Origin: Gracilaria domingensis
Lineage: Eukaryota > Rhodophyta > Florideophyceae > Gracilariales > Gracilariaceae
Direction: 5' to 3'
Assembly (NCBI GenBank): GCA_022539475.1
Contig: VCMS01000246.1
Location: forward strand, 1-64,000
Length of the DNA: 64,000 bases
This document shows positions 33,350 to 45,191 of this stretch, piece by piece. Positions within the stretch are counted from its first letter, which is position 1, and the number at the start of each line of letters is the position of its first letter. Below the pieces are notes generated by a model. The model made no database searches. It was not told the DNA's origin and saw only the letters and a list, made by a program, of their open reading frames with translations. The translations under genes were made by a program, and so were the position numbers.

Positions 33350-36341
33350 ATGTTTGCGGAGGAACAGAGTAGACGCAAACGATGTAGATGGGAGACCAGT
33401 GGTGATGACTTCGCTACGTTTCGGTTGCACGAATTCTACAGCCCTCTTCCATCCGAGCAGCAGGGAGCGCAACAAGAAGTAGTGGAGCCAACAGTTCGAA
33501 GAAGATGCAGATGGGAAACGGCGAGCGTAGCACCAGTAATTTCTGGGAGAGAAATAGAAGTTCAAGAAGCTGCTGCATCAGCCTGCGGCGAACGTATTAC
33601 AAGAGATAACAGTCAGAACCTTTCTCGTACAAGATGTGATACACAACTCCTCGTCTTCAGAATTCAAAAGTGTACCTATTGATCGATTTCAGTTTCAAAA
33701 CAATGAAGAGTTTGAAGCAGTTCCCAGCTTGGAACACAATTCTAGAGTCGTGGAGTCAAGTGCTTTGGACGAATATTTGATACCTTGAGTTGAGAACGTC
33801 GATGATCAAGATATCTGGAACATTTCCATTTCCGATAACGAGGAACTCTATGCCAGTTCGCATAGCAGCATATACCCAAAGTGTGAGAAGCAGGAAGCTT
33901 TTGAAAGACTAGCCGACTTCTTGTACACTGTCGAGGTGTCGAATGTTTCGCAAATGGCGCTTCAAAGGTTGCTGAACATCAGACCCCTGTCATCCAGATT
34001 TTCACTTAAAAGCCTCAATTCCTATTCAATTGGAAAGTCGTTGCTGTGCAAGTCCAGAGCGGCAATGTGTTCTCATGGTCATGCTGCTCAATGGGCAAGC
34101 GCAAAGAAAATGAATTGCTACCCAGTATGCAGTGAACCGTTCAAGACAGAGTCGTTCTGGTTCCCGAAAATGTCTTCCGCAAAAAAAGGTCTCTGAAATG
34201 CTAAGGAAACGTTCGAGGAACTCATGAATGGCTGCCGGTGAGCATGCAGAAGTATTTCTAATCCAAACGAACTAGAACCACCTCATGACTACTACCACAG
34301 TGCCACATTCTTCAGATTGCATGAGTCAAACTTGCAGGATTGGAAAGAGAATGAGGAGATATTTGTCTTCTTCACAATTTCGACTGACGGCTTTGAGTGT
34401 GGAAAGCGCAGAGACGGAACTGCACTCTCGACATGGAGGGTGATCTCAACAATTCTAAACTTTGATCCAAAAGTACGAAGCAAATCCTCCAATGCAATCA
34501 TCCATGCCGTTATTCCAGGTAGTCATGATTCAGAATACTTTGAGACCTTTCTTGAAGAAATTGTGCAATACGTTCGGGAACTTGAAAAGCGAGTACGGAT
34601 ATCATGTTACGATCACAAGGTGAGGACAATAAAGTCCTTTCTCTTATATTTCACGGCAGATTGGCCTGCGGGTTCCAAGGTGTTTGGATATGTTGGGCAT
34701 AACGGTACCATCTTCTGTCGCTTCTTTCTCAAGAAAAAAACGTACGTAAGGCAATGTCGAAGTAGCTGTGCTGTTCCTGAAATAAGTCCGAAGAAAATCA
34801 AGAACCTTCTCAGATCTGGTAACGTTCGAAACATTTGGAATTTCATTGAAATGGAGTGCGCAAGAAAACGCCAAAGCAAGGATGTGATGCTGACATGGCT
34901 CAAGCTTTCGCAGAGACAGCTTGATACGAAAGAGAAAAGAAGCATAATTGCAGAAAGTGGGATCAAGAGACGCTCGGTCTTATCTCATTTGAAGCTCGAC
35001 TATGTGTTCTTCTCTCCATAAGATGCTATGCATCTCGTTCTGTTGGGTTGGGTGAAACATGTTCTTCGTCTGGTCACAGGATCGCACTCTAAACTGGAAC
35101 CGGTCTTCCAAAAACCCAGTTACTGCATATCAGATGATACCTTGGAGAGGATCAACAAGTTTATGAAAGAATCGACCAGCTATACCCAATTCATGGGGAC
35201 GATCAACTTTTTCTCTAGAGCACCTTTCCACGTACAAAGCAGAAGATTTGCGCCGTCATGCTGAGATGTACTTAATGCCTTTTCTCCACCGATATCGGGT
35301 TGGAAAAGAGGCGGTTCTTCTGGTGGCGGCCACCGCAAGGGTTGTTTTGCTTTCTCTCTCGTATGATTGCAGACCGGAACAGGTACGCGCAGTGAAATCT
35401 GCAGTTGAATAGGCGTATGTTAGGTTTTGTATCCTATTCTATCAATCTGAGTCCGATTCATTTTGCTTCACGCCAACCACGCACGCCATACTTCATATGC
35501 CTGATCTTCTTAGAGAATGTGGGCCACTTCCGCTGTCTTCGCAGTTCATTGTGGAGAGACTACTTGGCGAACTTGTAAGAAGGGTACAGAGCAGTTGTCA
35601 TATTAGCTCCCACATATTTCAAAAGAGCTTTAGACTTCTCGCCCTCAAGCATATGAACAATGACAGCACACCAGAAGCAGAAGATGGGTATATGAGAAAT
35701 GTTAATGAGGGGTACTTTTCAAGTGCAACAAGAAACAGTGAGAGTATAATTAACGATATTACTGCTGGTGTTCAATGCCACGGTGTGGGATCTCCATGCC
35801 GATATGTGTCACATGATTTGAGAGGAGCCCTGAACCGGTTCTTGTGTGAAAACTTCAACATTCAACTTTATTCATTCACTGTCAAGTTTTCAAAGATGTT
35901 TGTAAGCGCAACCGTACTGAGAGAGAGTGGAACGATTTCCTTGGAAACAAGGGATTGCGTCAACGCCCGTATTTCCAAGCAGTAGTCTGCCCGACAAAAG
36001 TACCATTTTGCTGCCCACTTTGTACTGCAGGACGCACAACCTGATCGAGACATTCGTGACCGAGATCTGTAGTCGGTTTAGTGCACCAAATCTTCGAAGT
36101 CGTTCTGGAGCTTCATGAGAATGGCAGAAGAAGAACAGCAAGAGGCGTGTTCATTGATGTGTCATGGCACTATGGACTCATTGTCGACTCAACGAATGGA
36201 GTCATCTATGCGAAAGACCATCGACACACTGTGAGATCTGTGGAAAGCATTGGTTGTATTGATAGGGTCATAGCCGTGATTGACATTCAGAGACGGTATT
36301 ACTTCGTAGACAGGACGCCGAACGATTACATTCACTCGTAA
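33350..36341 (+). pseudogene. CACTA-like (CMC) transposase relic, copy 3
   Basis: Starts ATG at 33350 (MFAEEQSRRKRCRWETSGDD); a second CRWET block lies about 45 residues later. A region at about 33800-34196 is homologous to copy 2, including CSHGHAAQWASAKK...CYPVC, a zinc-knuckle-like patch. The TNP2 core (34317-35021) carries VFFTISTDGFECGKRRDGTA, AVIPGSHDSEYFETFLEEI, FTADWPAGSKVFGYVGHNG and, after a TAA, DAMHLVLLGWVKHVLRL. The DUF4218-like block is at 35497-35650 (ECGPLPLSSQFIVERLLGEL) and the DUF4216-like end at 36081-36341 (RGVFIDVSWHYGLIVD, RRYYFVDRTPND). Breaks include stops near 33680, 33787, 34195, 35019 and 35412 and frame changes near 34210, 35250 and 35985. It lies wholly inside the split LTR element, so it or its carrier block arrived after that insertion. 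Confidence 0.85.
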
Positions 36342-37017
36342 CAAAACTCACGAGGTTCTTCATGGCGTTCGGAAGAGAATATAAGAAGAGCTAGACGAAT
36401 CCAGAATGACTGATCGATGTTGAAGCTAGCGCCGTTAGAGGGAATCCAAAAATAGTGAAAAGCATATAATGTAGCCGTAGACACTAACCACGAAAACATC
36501 AAAACAGCCTTCGTCATGTCGCTCGAGCTGTTAGATTAGGTTTTTTTCCTGTCTTCGGAAAGCGAAAGAGTAAATGAACACCAAATGCCGGCGTGATTAA
36601 TCGCACCTTACTGAACCTTGCGTTTCACAGATTCGCATATCAAATTGCGGCATAGAGAAGTACCAATGATGCTGTCTCCTTCAAGAAGCAAGGCTTCTTT
36701 AACGAACTGTAGAGACAAATCCCGTGTAGGTGCAAGGTATCCAAAACAGAACAGAGCAACGCACAAAGAAACAATGACTATAGGAAGTGAGTTCTGCTGC
36801 TGCCATAAGAAACCCAGTGCGCCCAGCTGTTAGGAAGCGGCATCTAGCGTCGATGTCGCGATCGACCTGCCGCAATTCGGGCGATAGAAATAAAAACTCT
36901 TCTGCGTGCCAGGGAATTACATTCTTCGGGCAGCGCTCATCAGTTTTCCTCCCGGTAGAATCACAGTAGCCCACAACGCAAATATTCCAAGTGACACGCG
37001 TAAGAAACACGTCCATT
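36342..37017. other. Spacer between transposase and accessory gene, copy 3
   Basis: About 0.68 kb without a supported gene, matching the spacers of copies 1 and 2 in position and length. Confidence 0.55.
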
Positions 37018-37052
37018 TTGTAACATGTTCCACACCATGAGACAGGTAACAA
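37018..37052. repeat. Degenerate inverted repeat at start of accessory gene, copy 3
   Basis: Left arm TTGTAACATGTTCCA is nearly the copy 1 arm; the right part TGAGACAGGTAACAA pairs with it at about three quarters of positions. Same place relative to the accessory gene as in copies 1 and 2. Confidence 0.55.
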
Positions 37053-37956
37053 GGTGGTAGAGGTGAAGCAGAGTCAGATTGAGGTTCTCATGCTGTCTGA
37101 AAAATGTCTTTGTCAGAAGAGGTATACAAAGAATGGAGTGTTCCCGACGAGGTCAATTTTCCCATGAGGAAGATACGACTTCCAATGAAAACGACCAAGG
37201 TAGTGCTGGACAGTTCAACCATGAGAAACAGTCCGAAGACCATTGAATAGCACGAATTCGCTGTCCGGCCGGACAATGTCGTAAAGCTCCCTGGACTTGA
37301 AGCAACAAGAAAACGGAAGTGGCGGGAGAAGGGGCAGAATCGAGTCATGGAAAACAAGAAACAACGCACAAGATAAGCAAAACAGCCAGCATCAGAGTCC
37401 ACAAAGTCAAGAGAAAGGCGGCTTAAGAAACGCCTTGATTGGTATGCCAAGAGAACGCAAATGATGGAAAAAGAGATATATAACCAGTCCGAAATTGAAA
37501 AAAAGCAGTCTGTCTGTAGTGTGCAGAGTTCCTCAGAGCTTTCTGTGGAGTGCTCTGCAGCGGAAGACAACGATTTCCGCGATGTGCTGAAGGAAGGAGT
37601 GAACAATACTTATACAGGTGCAGTTTGCTCTAACAATTCCGGTGCCGGATTAGTCAACACGGATGAAGAATCAAGGCCAGAGAGAGCTACGCAGAGCACA
37701 CAATTTCTGTATGAAGTAATCGCGGAAACGCGGACTGTCCATGTTTTCCATCATCTGCTTGTTCCACTTCCTAAATGTTCCATCAGAATGCAACCTGTTC
37801 GCATTAACAGAACAACCGTGTAGTCAACCTGCAATTGGCAACAGTAATTACAAGCTGTGTGAAGATGAAACCCTGAACGAAAGCTCGCTGGCACAGAGCT
37901 GTCGTAGTGCGCAACATCTTAGCGCTGAAGCAAGGCAGATCTTGTGTGACGTGTGA
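37021..37956 (+). pseudogene. Accessory gene of CACTA-like element, copy 3
   Basis: Homologue of the genes at 2873-3998 and 24046-23466. Conserved blocks: YKEWSVPDEVNFPMRKIRLP near 37120, VVKLPGLEATRKRKWREKGQ near 37270, and YEVIAETRTVHVFHHLLVPL near 37710, all in the order seen in copy 1. Between them lies a basic then Ser/Glu-rich linker (37461-37680). An in-frame TAG at about 37246 and further stops and frame changes near 37370 and 37800 break it. As in copy 1, a basic middle and an acidic, Ser-rich later part suggest a nuclear DNA-binding protein; the family is not one I recognise. Confidence 0.66.
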
Positions 37957-38856
37957 TGTCTCGGACGAAGAAAATTAACAAGTCGTTTCAAGAATTTGAA
38001 AGCACTCTGTACATATCTGACAACTCCTTCCATTTTGTTGGGAGCTTGGCTTAATAATATTCCTTGCCTCTGCAGAAATGATTTTGTCTTATCACACGGA
38101 TACGCTTGAAAGGAAGACAACATACCAGGCGTATTCACGGAGCCGGGGTTGCCCAGCACAATACAGTGGGGCAACGATGTTGGAGAACATTGGCCACGAA
38201 CACAGGAGCCAAAGCCCCACATCCGCCAGCTTCTTGCTGCCCGAAGCATCGACGCCATTAGAGGGCATTTCGCGCTCAATGAGCTCCACGCCAGCTCCGT
38301 CGGCCACGATGGGGACCAAAGGGCGCTTGGATCGCAGCGTGTCCTCAACGTACTGAAACAGGCAGGAGTTGCCGTCCAGTTCGAAGATCACCTCGGGCAT
38401 GAGACAGCAGTCGACATCGCACGATGTTAGCGTAGAGATGCGCACGGGATGCAAACCGCGGCATGGGCGAGGGAAGACGATCTTGGAAAAGCGTTCGTGG
38501 TGCAAGGACGAGATGGGGTGTAGGTGTTGTGGTAGGAGCGTTCTGGGCGCGGGGACGAGATGGGGTGGCAATGTGGCCGTAAGAGACGAGCGCGTGCTTC
38601 ATTTGAAAGCCCAGTGCAGTGCATGTGCGCTGTACCGGTATTCATTGGCAGCAAAATTCTACCCAAATGTCAACAGGAGATGGTACACAGCTCCGGAGAC
38701 CCGGCGGAACCACATTCGGTCTCATATCGGGACGAAAAATAAATTGGAAAAATTGCTGCAGTCTCAGGCGGCCACATACGGGTAACATTTTGAGCATTTA
38801 GCAGACACGGAGGTCACAGTTTGGAAATTGTTTGGGCCAACACAGCCCATAAGCCT
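37957..38856. other. Unplaced DNA with one coding-like minus-strand fragment
   Basis: On the minus strand, about 38480-38092, one frame reads LTSCDVDCCLMPEVIFELDG, then FQYVEDTLRSKRPLVPIVAD and ASGSKKLADVGLWLLCSWPM. It is more protein-like than the competing frames, but I recognise no family. 38660-38856 holds nothing clear except the possible block-end sequence at 38834-38852. Confidence 0.3.
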
Positions 38857-39241
38857 TTAAGAAAATTTTTCAATTTTGTGAACGTAACATGAAGAAATTT
38901 GGAAGTGCCGGACCCTCACATTACACTCGTTCAGCCTTCCGCGCGACCTCCTTTTTGACAGGGTGCATAATAAATTCTCGATTTTTTAAAATTTGTGAGT
39001 GTCATTGGAGGGTGCATTATGGTTGTTCTCGTTGCACGTTATGCTATTGTGAGTGTCGTGTACCACCGACACTATCCTATGATACTCCTTCCATATTCTT
39101 ATCGCCTTCCCTTTTTACACCCTAGATGGGGCCGTATGGCGCGATTTTATTTATCCCTTTCACTACTAAGCGCTCTCCAATTTTTGAAAAAGCGTCCAAT
39201 TAAAATCCGCGCGTGCTCCGCAAACCGCAAAAATTTCTTAT
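38857..39241. repeat. Interspersed ~375-bp repeat, family R, copy 1
   Basis: 385 bp alignable from end to end with copies at 57332-57712 and 59577-59945. Shared landmarks: TTTTGTGAACGTAACATGAA, GACCCTCA.ATTACACTC, CATTATGGTTNTTCTCGTTG, CTCCTTCCATATTCTTATCG and TTTTTGAAAAAG.GTCCAAT. Ends are TTTAAGAAAATTTTT and AAAAATTTCTTATA, which are imperfect inverted repeats. No coding content and no clear target duplication. It directly abuts the point where the pol part of the LTR element resumes. Confidence 0.78.
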
Positions 39242-39244
39242 AGG

Positions 39245-42200
39245 GTAACCAGGGTGCACAGGGATCACCGTTTCTGACGGAAGCACCTCGCTTGATGGCA
39301 CTGGCCGATGTGATGACGGGAGCGATGACAGTGTTGTGTTCCCAATTCTCGCGGGAAAAGCTGCCTTCAGAGGTATCGGGAAAATATCCGCCATCAAGAA
39401 GACTTTCTTGTCAGTCGCGCTGAATTTCTTCTCCGAGCCCCAAAGTTTTCCTTCTCAAGATCTTGGACAGCTCCACAGACCGTTCTTCATTTCGCCTCTG
39501 GTAGCTTGGAGTTGGTCAACATCACCTATTTGGTCCCGGACAACGACCTCGCCTGCGAAGAACTCTTGGGATTGGGCGTCCTATTCTACGCCATCTACGC
39601 ATCGATACAGAAACATTACTGGACAACAACTGCTTCACCCTCAATGGGGCGGGCTGCACTGATGTTGAGAATCCTACAGTAGATTCCGCAAGCGGCTACG
39701 TCAGCAGCCTCATGACCGCACGGCTGGGGAACACCTCCGAATGGCAAGAGAAACCCGAAAACCCTCGGCCTCCCTAGAATCCCCCGCGTGCCAACTACCA
39801 TGTCGCAAGTCAAGAACAAGACCCTTTCCAGATCCTTCGATGCTCTACCCCATTGACAGCAATCATCACGTCGATATCGAGACCGCAGTGAACAAAATAA
39901 TAGCAAGCTCACCACGTAATGGGCTCAGCAAAGAACTCGTAAAGAGACTGCGAGCAATTCTTGACAAGAACATGGACGTATTTCGCGTGTCTCTCTCCGC
40001 CGGCTCATCGGTCAAGATTCGTCCCCTCAAGATCGAGTTAACTCCAGATGCCAAACCCGTTCGCGTCAGGCATCTAAATTATTACCTAGAACAGCGTAAG
40101 TTTCTCGAGAACTTTGTGAAAAATCTTGTTAGAACCAGAATGACGTATCTCAACCCAACCTCCCCATGGACCAGCGCCCCGCTCATTGTCCCCAAGCCTG
40201 ATTCAGCTCGTTTCAGATTCACCACCGACCTCAGTCCTGTTAACAAGTTCACCGTTCGACACCAGTTTCCAAAGCCAAACATCGAGCACGAACTAAAGAA
40301 ACTCGCAGGCTCCAAACGTTTTGCAACTTTCGACCTCTCACGCGGGTACTGGCAGTTTCCCATCCATGAAGATTCCCAAGAACTCTAGTCTTTCATTACA
40401 CCGGATGACATTTTCTCTCCTACCCGCGTACTACATGGAACTACCAATGAAACGACACATTTGCAGTCGCTCCTCGCTGAGATCTACCACAAGGAGCTCT
40501 GCTGAAAGCTTCTGTACTGGCTCGTCGACATTCTCTTACACAGCAGAAGCCCAGAGAAATTAATCCACAGAATCGAGATGCTGTTACAACTTTGTTAGCA
40601 CTACAATATTCGTCTGCACCACGCAAAGTGCATTCTATTCGCGACATCCATCCGATGGTGCGGACGAATCATTTCCGCACCAGGCATCAAGTACGATCCG
40701 CGGCAGCTTGAGAGTGTTATACGCATGGAACCACCATCCAACGGGGCACATCTGCAGCAGTTTTTGTGCACGATGCAGTGGGTAAAGATGAGCATCCCCA
40801 ACTTTTCGAAACTCATCTCCCCATTGCACGACTTTCAGGAGAAGGTCTACACCAAGGTCGGAAAGCGCACGAAAGCTGCAGTAGCGCGAGTAGACCTCAC
40901 ACAACTTGGCTGGTCTGAGCTAGAGAAGACATCGTTTCGCGATTGCAAGGAAGATCTGACCAACAGCGTCACTCTCGCTCATCAAGATGAAACCCACTCT
41001 GGGTCTACACGGATGCATCAGACAACATATGGTCCGAAATAATCACTCAAGTACCATTTGAAGACCTGAGCAAGCCTCACGATCGGCAACGCCACACTTC
41101 TCTCTCATTCTGGTCTGGTTTCTTTAACGCCACTCAGCTAGGCTGGTCGGTCATGGAGAAAGAAGCTTTCGCGATCCTGGCTACATCAGAAAGAATGCAT
41201 TGGATCTTAGCTACGCCACCTGGTTTCGATCTCTTTGCAGACCACAATAATCTCATTTTCATCTTTGATCCCCTTTCAAGCATTCCTGACCTTAGTATGC
41301 CTCCGGTTCGGAAAGTTCTCCGATGGGCGGTGCGCATAAGCATTTACAACTACATATGCTTTCACATGAAGAGAATCGAGAAACTGTGAGCAGACCTGCT
41401 CATAAGATGGTCCGCTGCCCCTACCTTACGTCGCCTAGTGAACATACCGCCGCTGTTGTCAACCTCCTCCGAAGGTTTCTGCTGGCCGAAGCCGGACGTA
41501 TTTCTTGGCCGACAGTCCGAACACGAAACAGCTAGCCCAGATGACGTCACTAAGCACGGCTTATGAAGATTTCCTAATAGAGCTGTTTGGATTCCAGACT
41601 CTGCGGAGGATAGGCAACTACGGCCCTGCGTCATCGCCCACACTGGACCTTCTGGGCATTGCGGCGTAATAGCGACGCTGAAAACGCTCCAAAAGCAGAT
41701 TTTATGGAGCACACAGCAAGAAGACATCAGAATCTTTGTACGCGCATGCATACACTGCATCTCTACCACTGGAGAAGAGAAAGTTCCTCGCCCGGTCTCC
41801 CCGGCAGTCTATGGAACTGCGCCGAACGATCTCTTACAGTTCGACTCTCTTGAAATCGTTCCAAGAAGAAGCGGTGAGCGGTACGTTCTCATGTTGCGCG
41901 ATGACCATTCTGACTACAAGTGGTTGTTCCCGTTTGCAGGTATAGCAGCAGAGAATTCTGCACAGGCACTCGTGGATTGGTGCGCGGCCTTTGCTGTTCC
42001 AAACGGCCTAATGTCCGACGACCCAACGCACTTTCGAAACGAGGCCATACGTCTTCTCTCGAAAGCACTGCGGGTACCTCATCATTTCACCCTCTTTTAG
42101 ACACCCTGCAGTAATGGTGCAGTCGAGCGGTTGGGCAAAGAAGTTCTTCGCAGCTTTCGGGCATTCACGTCGGAGCTACAAATGGATTTCAACGAATAGA

Positions 42201-42945
42201 CAGACCTTCTCTCGATCACCCAGAGCGCCCTCAATAGTTCAACCTTTCCGCACAGAGCTTGCCCTAGCCCCCGTAACTCCTTTCCCGGCGTGCAGCCATC
42301 ACGACCGATTTCATCCTTTCTGCGCTCTTCCACTGGCAAAACTATGTCAATCTCAGCTGTGTGTCGCGAGCGCTGCATCAACATACAGGAATTGAACATT
42401 TCATGCGCTGCGCTACACTCCTTGGTTCAGTAAACACTGCAGCGCAATGGAGAGATGTCACGGGCTAAGTCCTTAACGGGGAAGTTACCTAACTTTGTCG
42501 AGGGCGACTTTGTTCTTGTGGCCCGGGGAAGAATTTTATGCCGCTGAGAAGCCCTCATTGCGCTGGCGCGGGCCTCGTCGCATCCTGAAGGGTCTACCCG
42601 ATCATGTTTTTCAAGTCGAAGACCTACGCACTGGGATAATCGAAAACATACATGCCTGCTGTCTGAAGTACTATCGCGACAGCTCGTTAGACATGAAAGA
42701 ATCTCTCATGTCGTATCCTCGGAAACCGGCAAGCCTGTCGCACGCTTGATGACGGTCACAGAAACCGAGAATGGCCTCATGGTAAAAGTCCGGTGGAAAG
42801 GTCTCAATCCAAATGAAGACACATTAGAACCTCTGCAGCGTATTTATCAGGACGTTCCGCTCATGCTCACTCGACTTCTCGATCGAAAGAATACCTCCCC
42901 GACTCTAGCAGCCAAAGCTCGTTTGCAACTCGCTCTTTGAAACAC
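39245..42945 (+). pseudogene. Pol region of the Ty3/Gypsy fossil (protease, RT, RNase H, integrase, chromodomain-like end)
   Basis: Order as in chromovirus-type Ty3/Gypsy elements. Protease-like region at about 39250-39700. Reverse transcriptase about 39850-40560 (APLIVPKPDSARFRFTTDLS, FATFDLSRGYWQFPI). RNase H about 40950-41380. Integrase core about 41650-42110 (VLMLRDDHSDYKWLFPFAG). Chromodomain-like end near 42750-42870 (KVRWKGLNPNEDTLEPL). The region is broken in many places and is a fossil. It is followed within a few bases by the 3' LTR. Confidence 0.88.
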
Positions 42946-42950
42946 GGAAG

Positions 42951-43212
42951 TGCAGCCATTTCGGGCAGACTGCTGCCGAAAATGGCTGCTTACCGACCCA
43001 GCGAATGCCACCCACGACTCGCACCCTACGCAGACTCATCTTGGGTAGCATTCGGGAGTATTGGGACCGTTCAGAGTATAGTAGTAGCATGCACGCCTCC
43101 ACCACATTGTACGAGCGCAGCAGTACTTAAACCGCGCTTCATAGCCCTCTCAGTAAACCGAGGGCATCGAACCTCACATGCTTGACTCCGAACACTTTTG
43201 TAGTTCGCCACA
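42951..43212 (+). repeat. 3' LTR of the Ty3/Gypsy fossil
   Basis: 262 bp starting TGCAGCCATTTCGG and ending GTTCGCCACA, the canonical TG...CA ends. It is followed by TATGG (43213-43217), which matches the 5 bp before the 5' LTR. Confidence 0.9.
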
Positions 43213-43310
43213 TATGGTAACGTGCTCGCCACAATGTCGTACGCTCATGTACGCTACCCCCGCACTCAGGCTGGAATTCTCCTCCCGAATCTTCGTGTCC
43301 AGCCTTACCC

Positions 43311-43804
43311 TCAGCGCATCTCTTCCACTTGCGCTATCCGGGTTTGCACTTCCTCGATGCATCTGAACGGGCGTTTCTTCAATACTACTAGCACCAGCTG
43401 CTCTTTTATCGATTCGTAAAAGTGTAACCAGATGCCGATGTTTTCTTCTTCGCTCACATCCGTGCTATCTCGAAACCTTTCTCGCGAGCTGCCCTGCAAG
43501 CACGAGTCCAAAATCAGCGCTTCCGTGAAGTAATAGAGTCCAACAGATCCTACAACTGCTGCAGAGGCGCCGTGTCCGGCATCCGTTGAAATGCCGTGAT
43601 CTTGATGTCAATTAGGAGATACGGCGTCTTTGCGTTGTTTATTACCCCAAGCTCTGGCATTGAAATGGCAGACGCCGCCACTGTACGCATGTATCCCGCA
43701 TGCTGGATCGCACTGGGTATGGAATTCGCCGCAATCTGATTTACAGTGGGTTGTGAGCTTACTGAAATATGCAGAAAGTTGTCTTCCGGAAGCTGGGAGG
43801 ACAT
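43311..43804 (-). pseudogene. Unrecognised gene sharing its promoter with the gene at 45192-46698
   Basis: ATG at 43804 opens MSSQLPEDNFLHISVSSQPT, continuing to a stop at 43550; after a frame change the minus strand goes on with GSSRERFRDSTDVSEEENIG and KEQLVLVVLKKRPFRCIEEV to a stop at 43311. The start codon, first residues (MSS-L--DNFL) and at least 450 bp upstream match the gene starting at 46698, but the rest of the protein does not, so only the 5' end is duplicated. No domain is recognised. It ends about 95 bp from the LTR element's target site. Confidence 0.38.
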
Positions 43805-44340
43805 GGGAGGCGAAGAGCTAAAGTGGGAGGTCAGAGGTGATTGGGTTTAGACCTATTTAAGACGCTGGCCGCGACGCGACGCGTGGAGTGGCGTGGAACA
43901 CGTACCGCGCCATTGGAGTGCACTGCGACATGGCGCAGTCACGAAACTCATTTGATGCAGCTGGCGGCCTATAATAGCCGAGCGGCGCGCCCAACGGGAA
44001 CGGCGCATCGCGAGAGCGAGAGCGACGCACCGGGAGTGCAACAGCAGGAAGGCGCCGCGTATTGCGCACAGTCCGACATCGCCCTGCTCCGCTCGAAAGC
44101 TCGTATTATACTTTGCGCCGCCCAGGCGGCAAATATGACATGGGAGCGGAAAGGCACGGCGTCTCTTGCACCTTGCTTTGCAAGATCATGCTATTGCAAC
44201 GCGCACGCGTCACGTTCTCCGAGATGAGGGTGATCAGATATCGCTTCAGGTCGACGCTCCCGCCTCTTACCCTGCTAAAAAGCAGTTCTTCAAAAATCGC
44301 CAGCCCCCTTCCTCCCAAGTTCCTCTCCGCTCACTAGCCG
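43746..44340 (-). promoter_or_regulatory. Duplicated promoter/5' region, copy 1
   Basis: Diverged direct repeat of 46640-47232. Shared marks: GAGGACATGG around the start codon, GAGTGCAC next to a CCATTGG/CCAATGG word, TATAATAG (43970-43977 here) about 166 bp upstream of the ATG, GCGCAGTCCGACA.CGC, and a CCTGCTAA end. On the transcribed strand the TATA-like word reads CTATTATAGG. Promoter function is inferred from position and conservation. Confidence 0.62.
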
Positions 44341-45191
44341 CATCCTGTCCACCACTTCACTCGGACCGTTATGCTCGGAGAGCTGCACAGGAACTCATGA
44401 TATCAGTTTGCAGTACGTGGTTTGTACACAGTATAAGATATTATCGTCATGTAAACAAGTGCTGCTTGCAATAGTTTCGAGCAGTGGTTGCTTCAAAATG
44501 TACGAATTAGGAGATGCTTAGTTATCATGTCGCGGAGCAACGGCATGTTTTGGCAGTCGCAGAGACCGGCCATTCTGCTCCTTCAAATCTTCTGCATACC
44601 GCGAATTGGATCTCCGTCCCACTGACCCCAAGCGGATCGAGTAAGCGAATGACGTTTGCGCAAATTGTCGAACGGGAGCTTCTAAAGCCCCTGGTTTGTA
44701 TGGGAAACAATCAAGCCATCGTTGTAGAAAGCCAAATTTGGCAATGACTGATATCTGTTCCATTATTACTTCTGGCTCAAACAGTTTATGCTTGAGTGGA
44801 GCCTGTGCAGGTTATATCAATGGACTAAGTGCAACATCAGCATACCTGGAACACAACCGAGAATTGTTCAGAGTCGCTTGCACAACGTCGTGGGCCAACT
44901 ATGAAAAAGCGACCTCCTTTCTGGTAAACGTCGACAAATCGATATCTTCGTCACCTTCCGGTCTACGTTTAGAGACAGCGTTTGGAACACTGACTAATCT
45001 TTTGGGTGATCAAAGTGCACGTCTTCGTCATCAAAGTCATTAAAATCGTGGTTGGGAAAAGAATTTAGACCACTGATATCAGGCATTTCTGGGTCATCAG
45101 AGAGCGCAAATAGACTGTGAACTGAGTTGATGACAGCAGGGTCGTGATCTGTTCACACTGATTCTGAGCTGCGGATTCTACAATCACACTC
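44341..45191. other. No clear gene; acidic coding-like scrap on the minus strand
   Basis: Minus about 45130-45003 reads SLFALSDDPEMPDISGLNSF then NDFDDEDVHFDHPKD before a stop, an acidic tail-like peptide just beyond the end of the membrane protein pseudogene. It may be a further worn exon of that gene. Plus 44696-45043 is open but has no motif. Confidence 0.32.

Larger units (their letters stand above)
28827..43217 (+). mobile_element. Old Ty3/Gypsy LTR retroelement fossil, split by nested DNA
   Basis: Two 262-bp LTRs (28832-29093, 42951-43212) are flanked by the same 5 bp, TATGG (28827-28831 and 43213-43217), as expected for one Ty3/Gypsy insertion. The 5' part carries the gag region and the 3' part the pol region; between about 30.2 and 39.24 kb lies unrelated DNA (CACTA-like copy 3, an unrecognised gene, a ~385-bp repeat). 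The LTRs agree at roughly 89% of positions by eye, so the element is old. It is broken in many places (ten or more) and cannot be functional. Confidence 0.82.
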
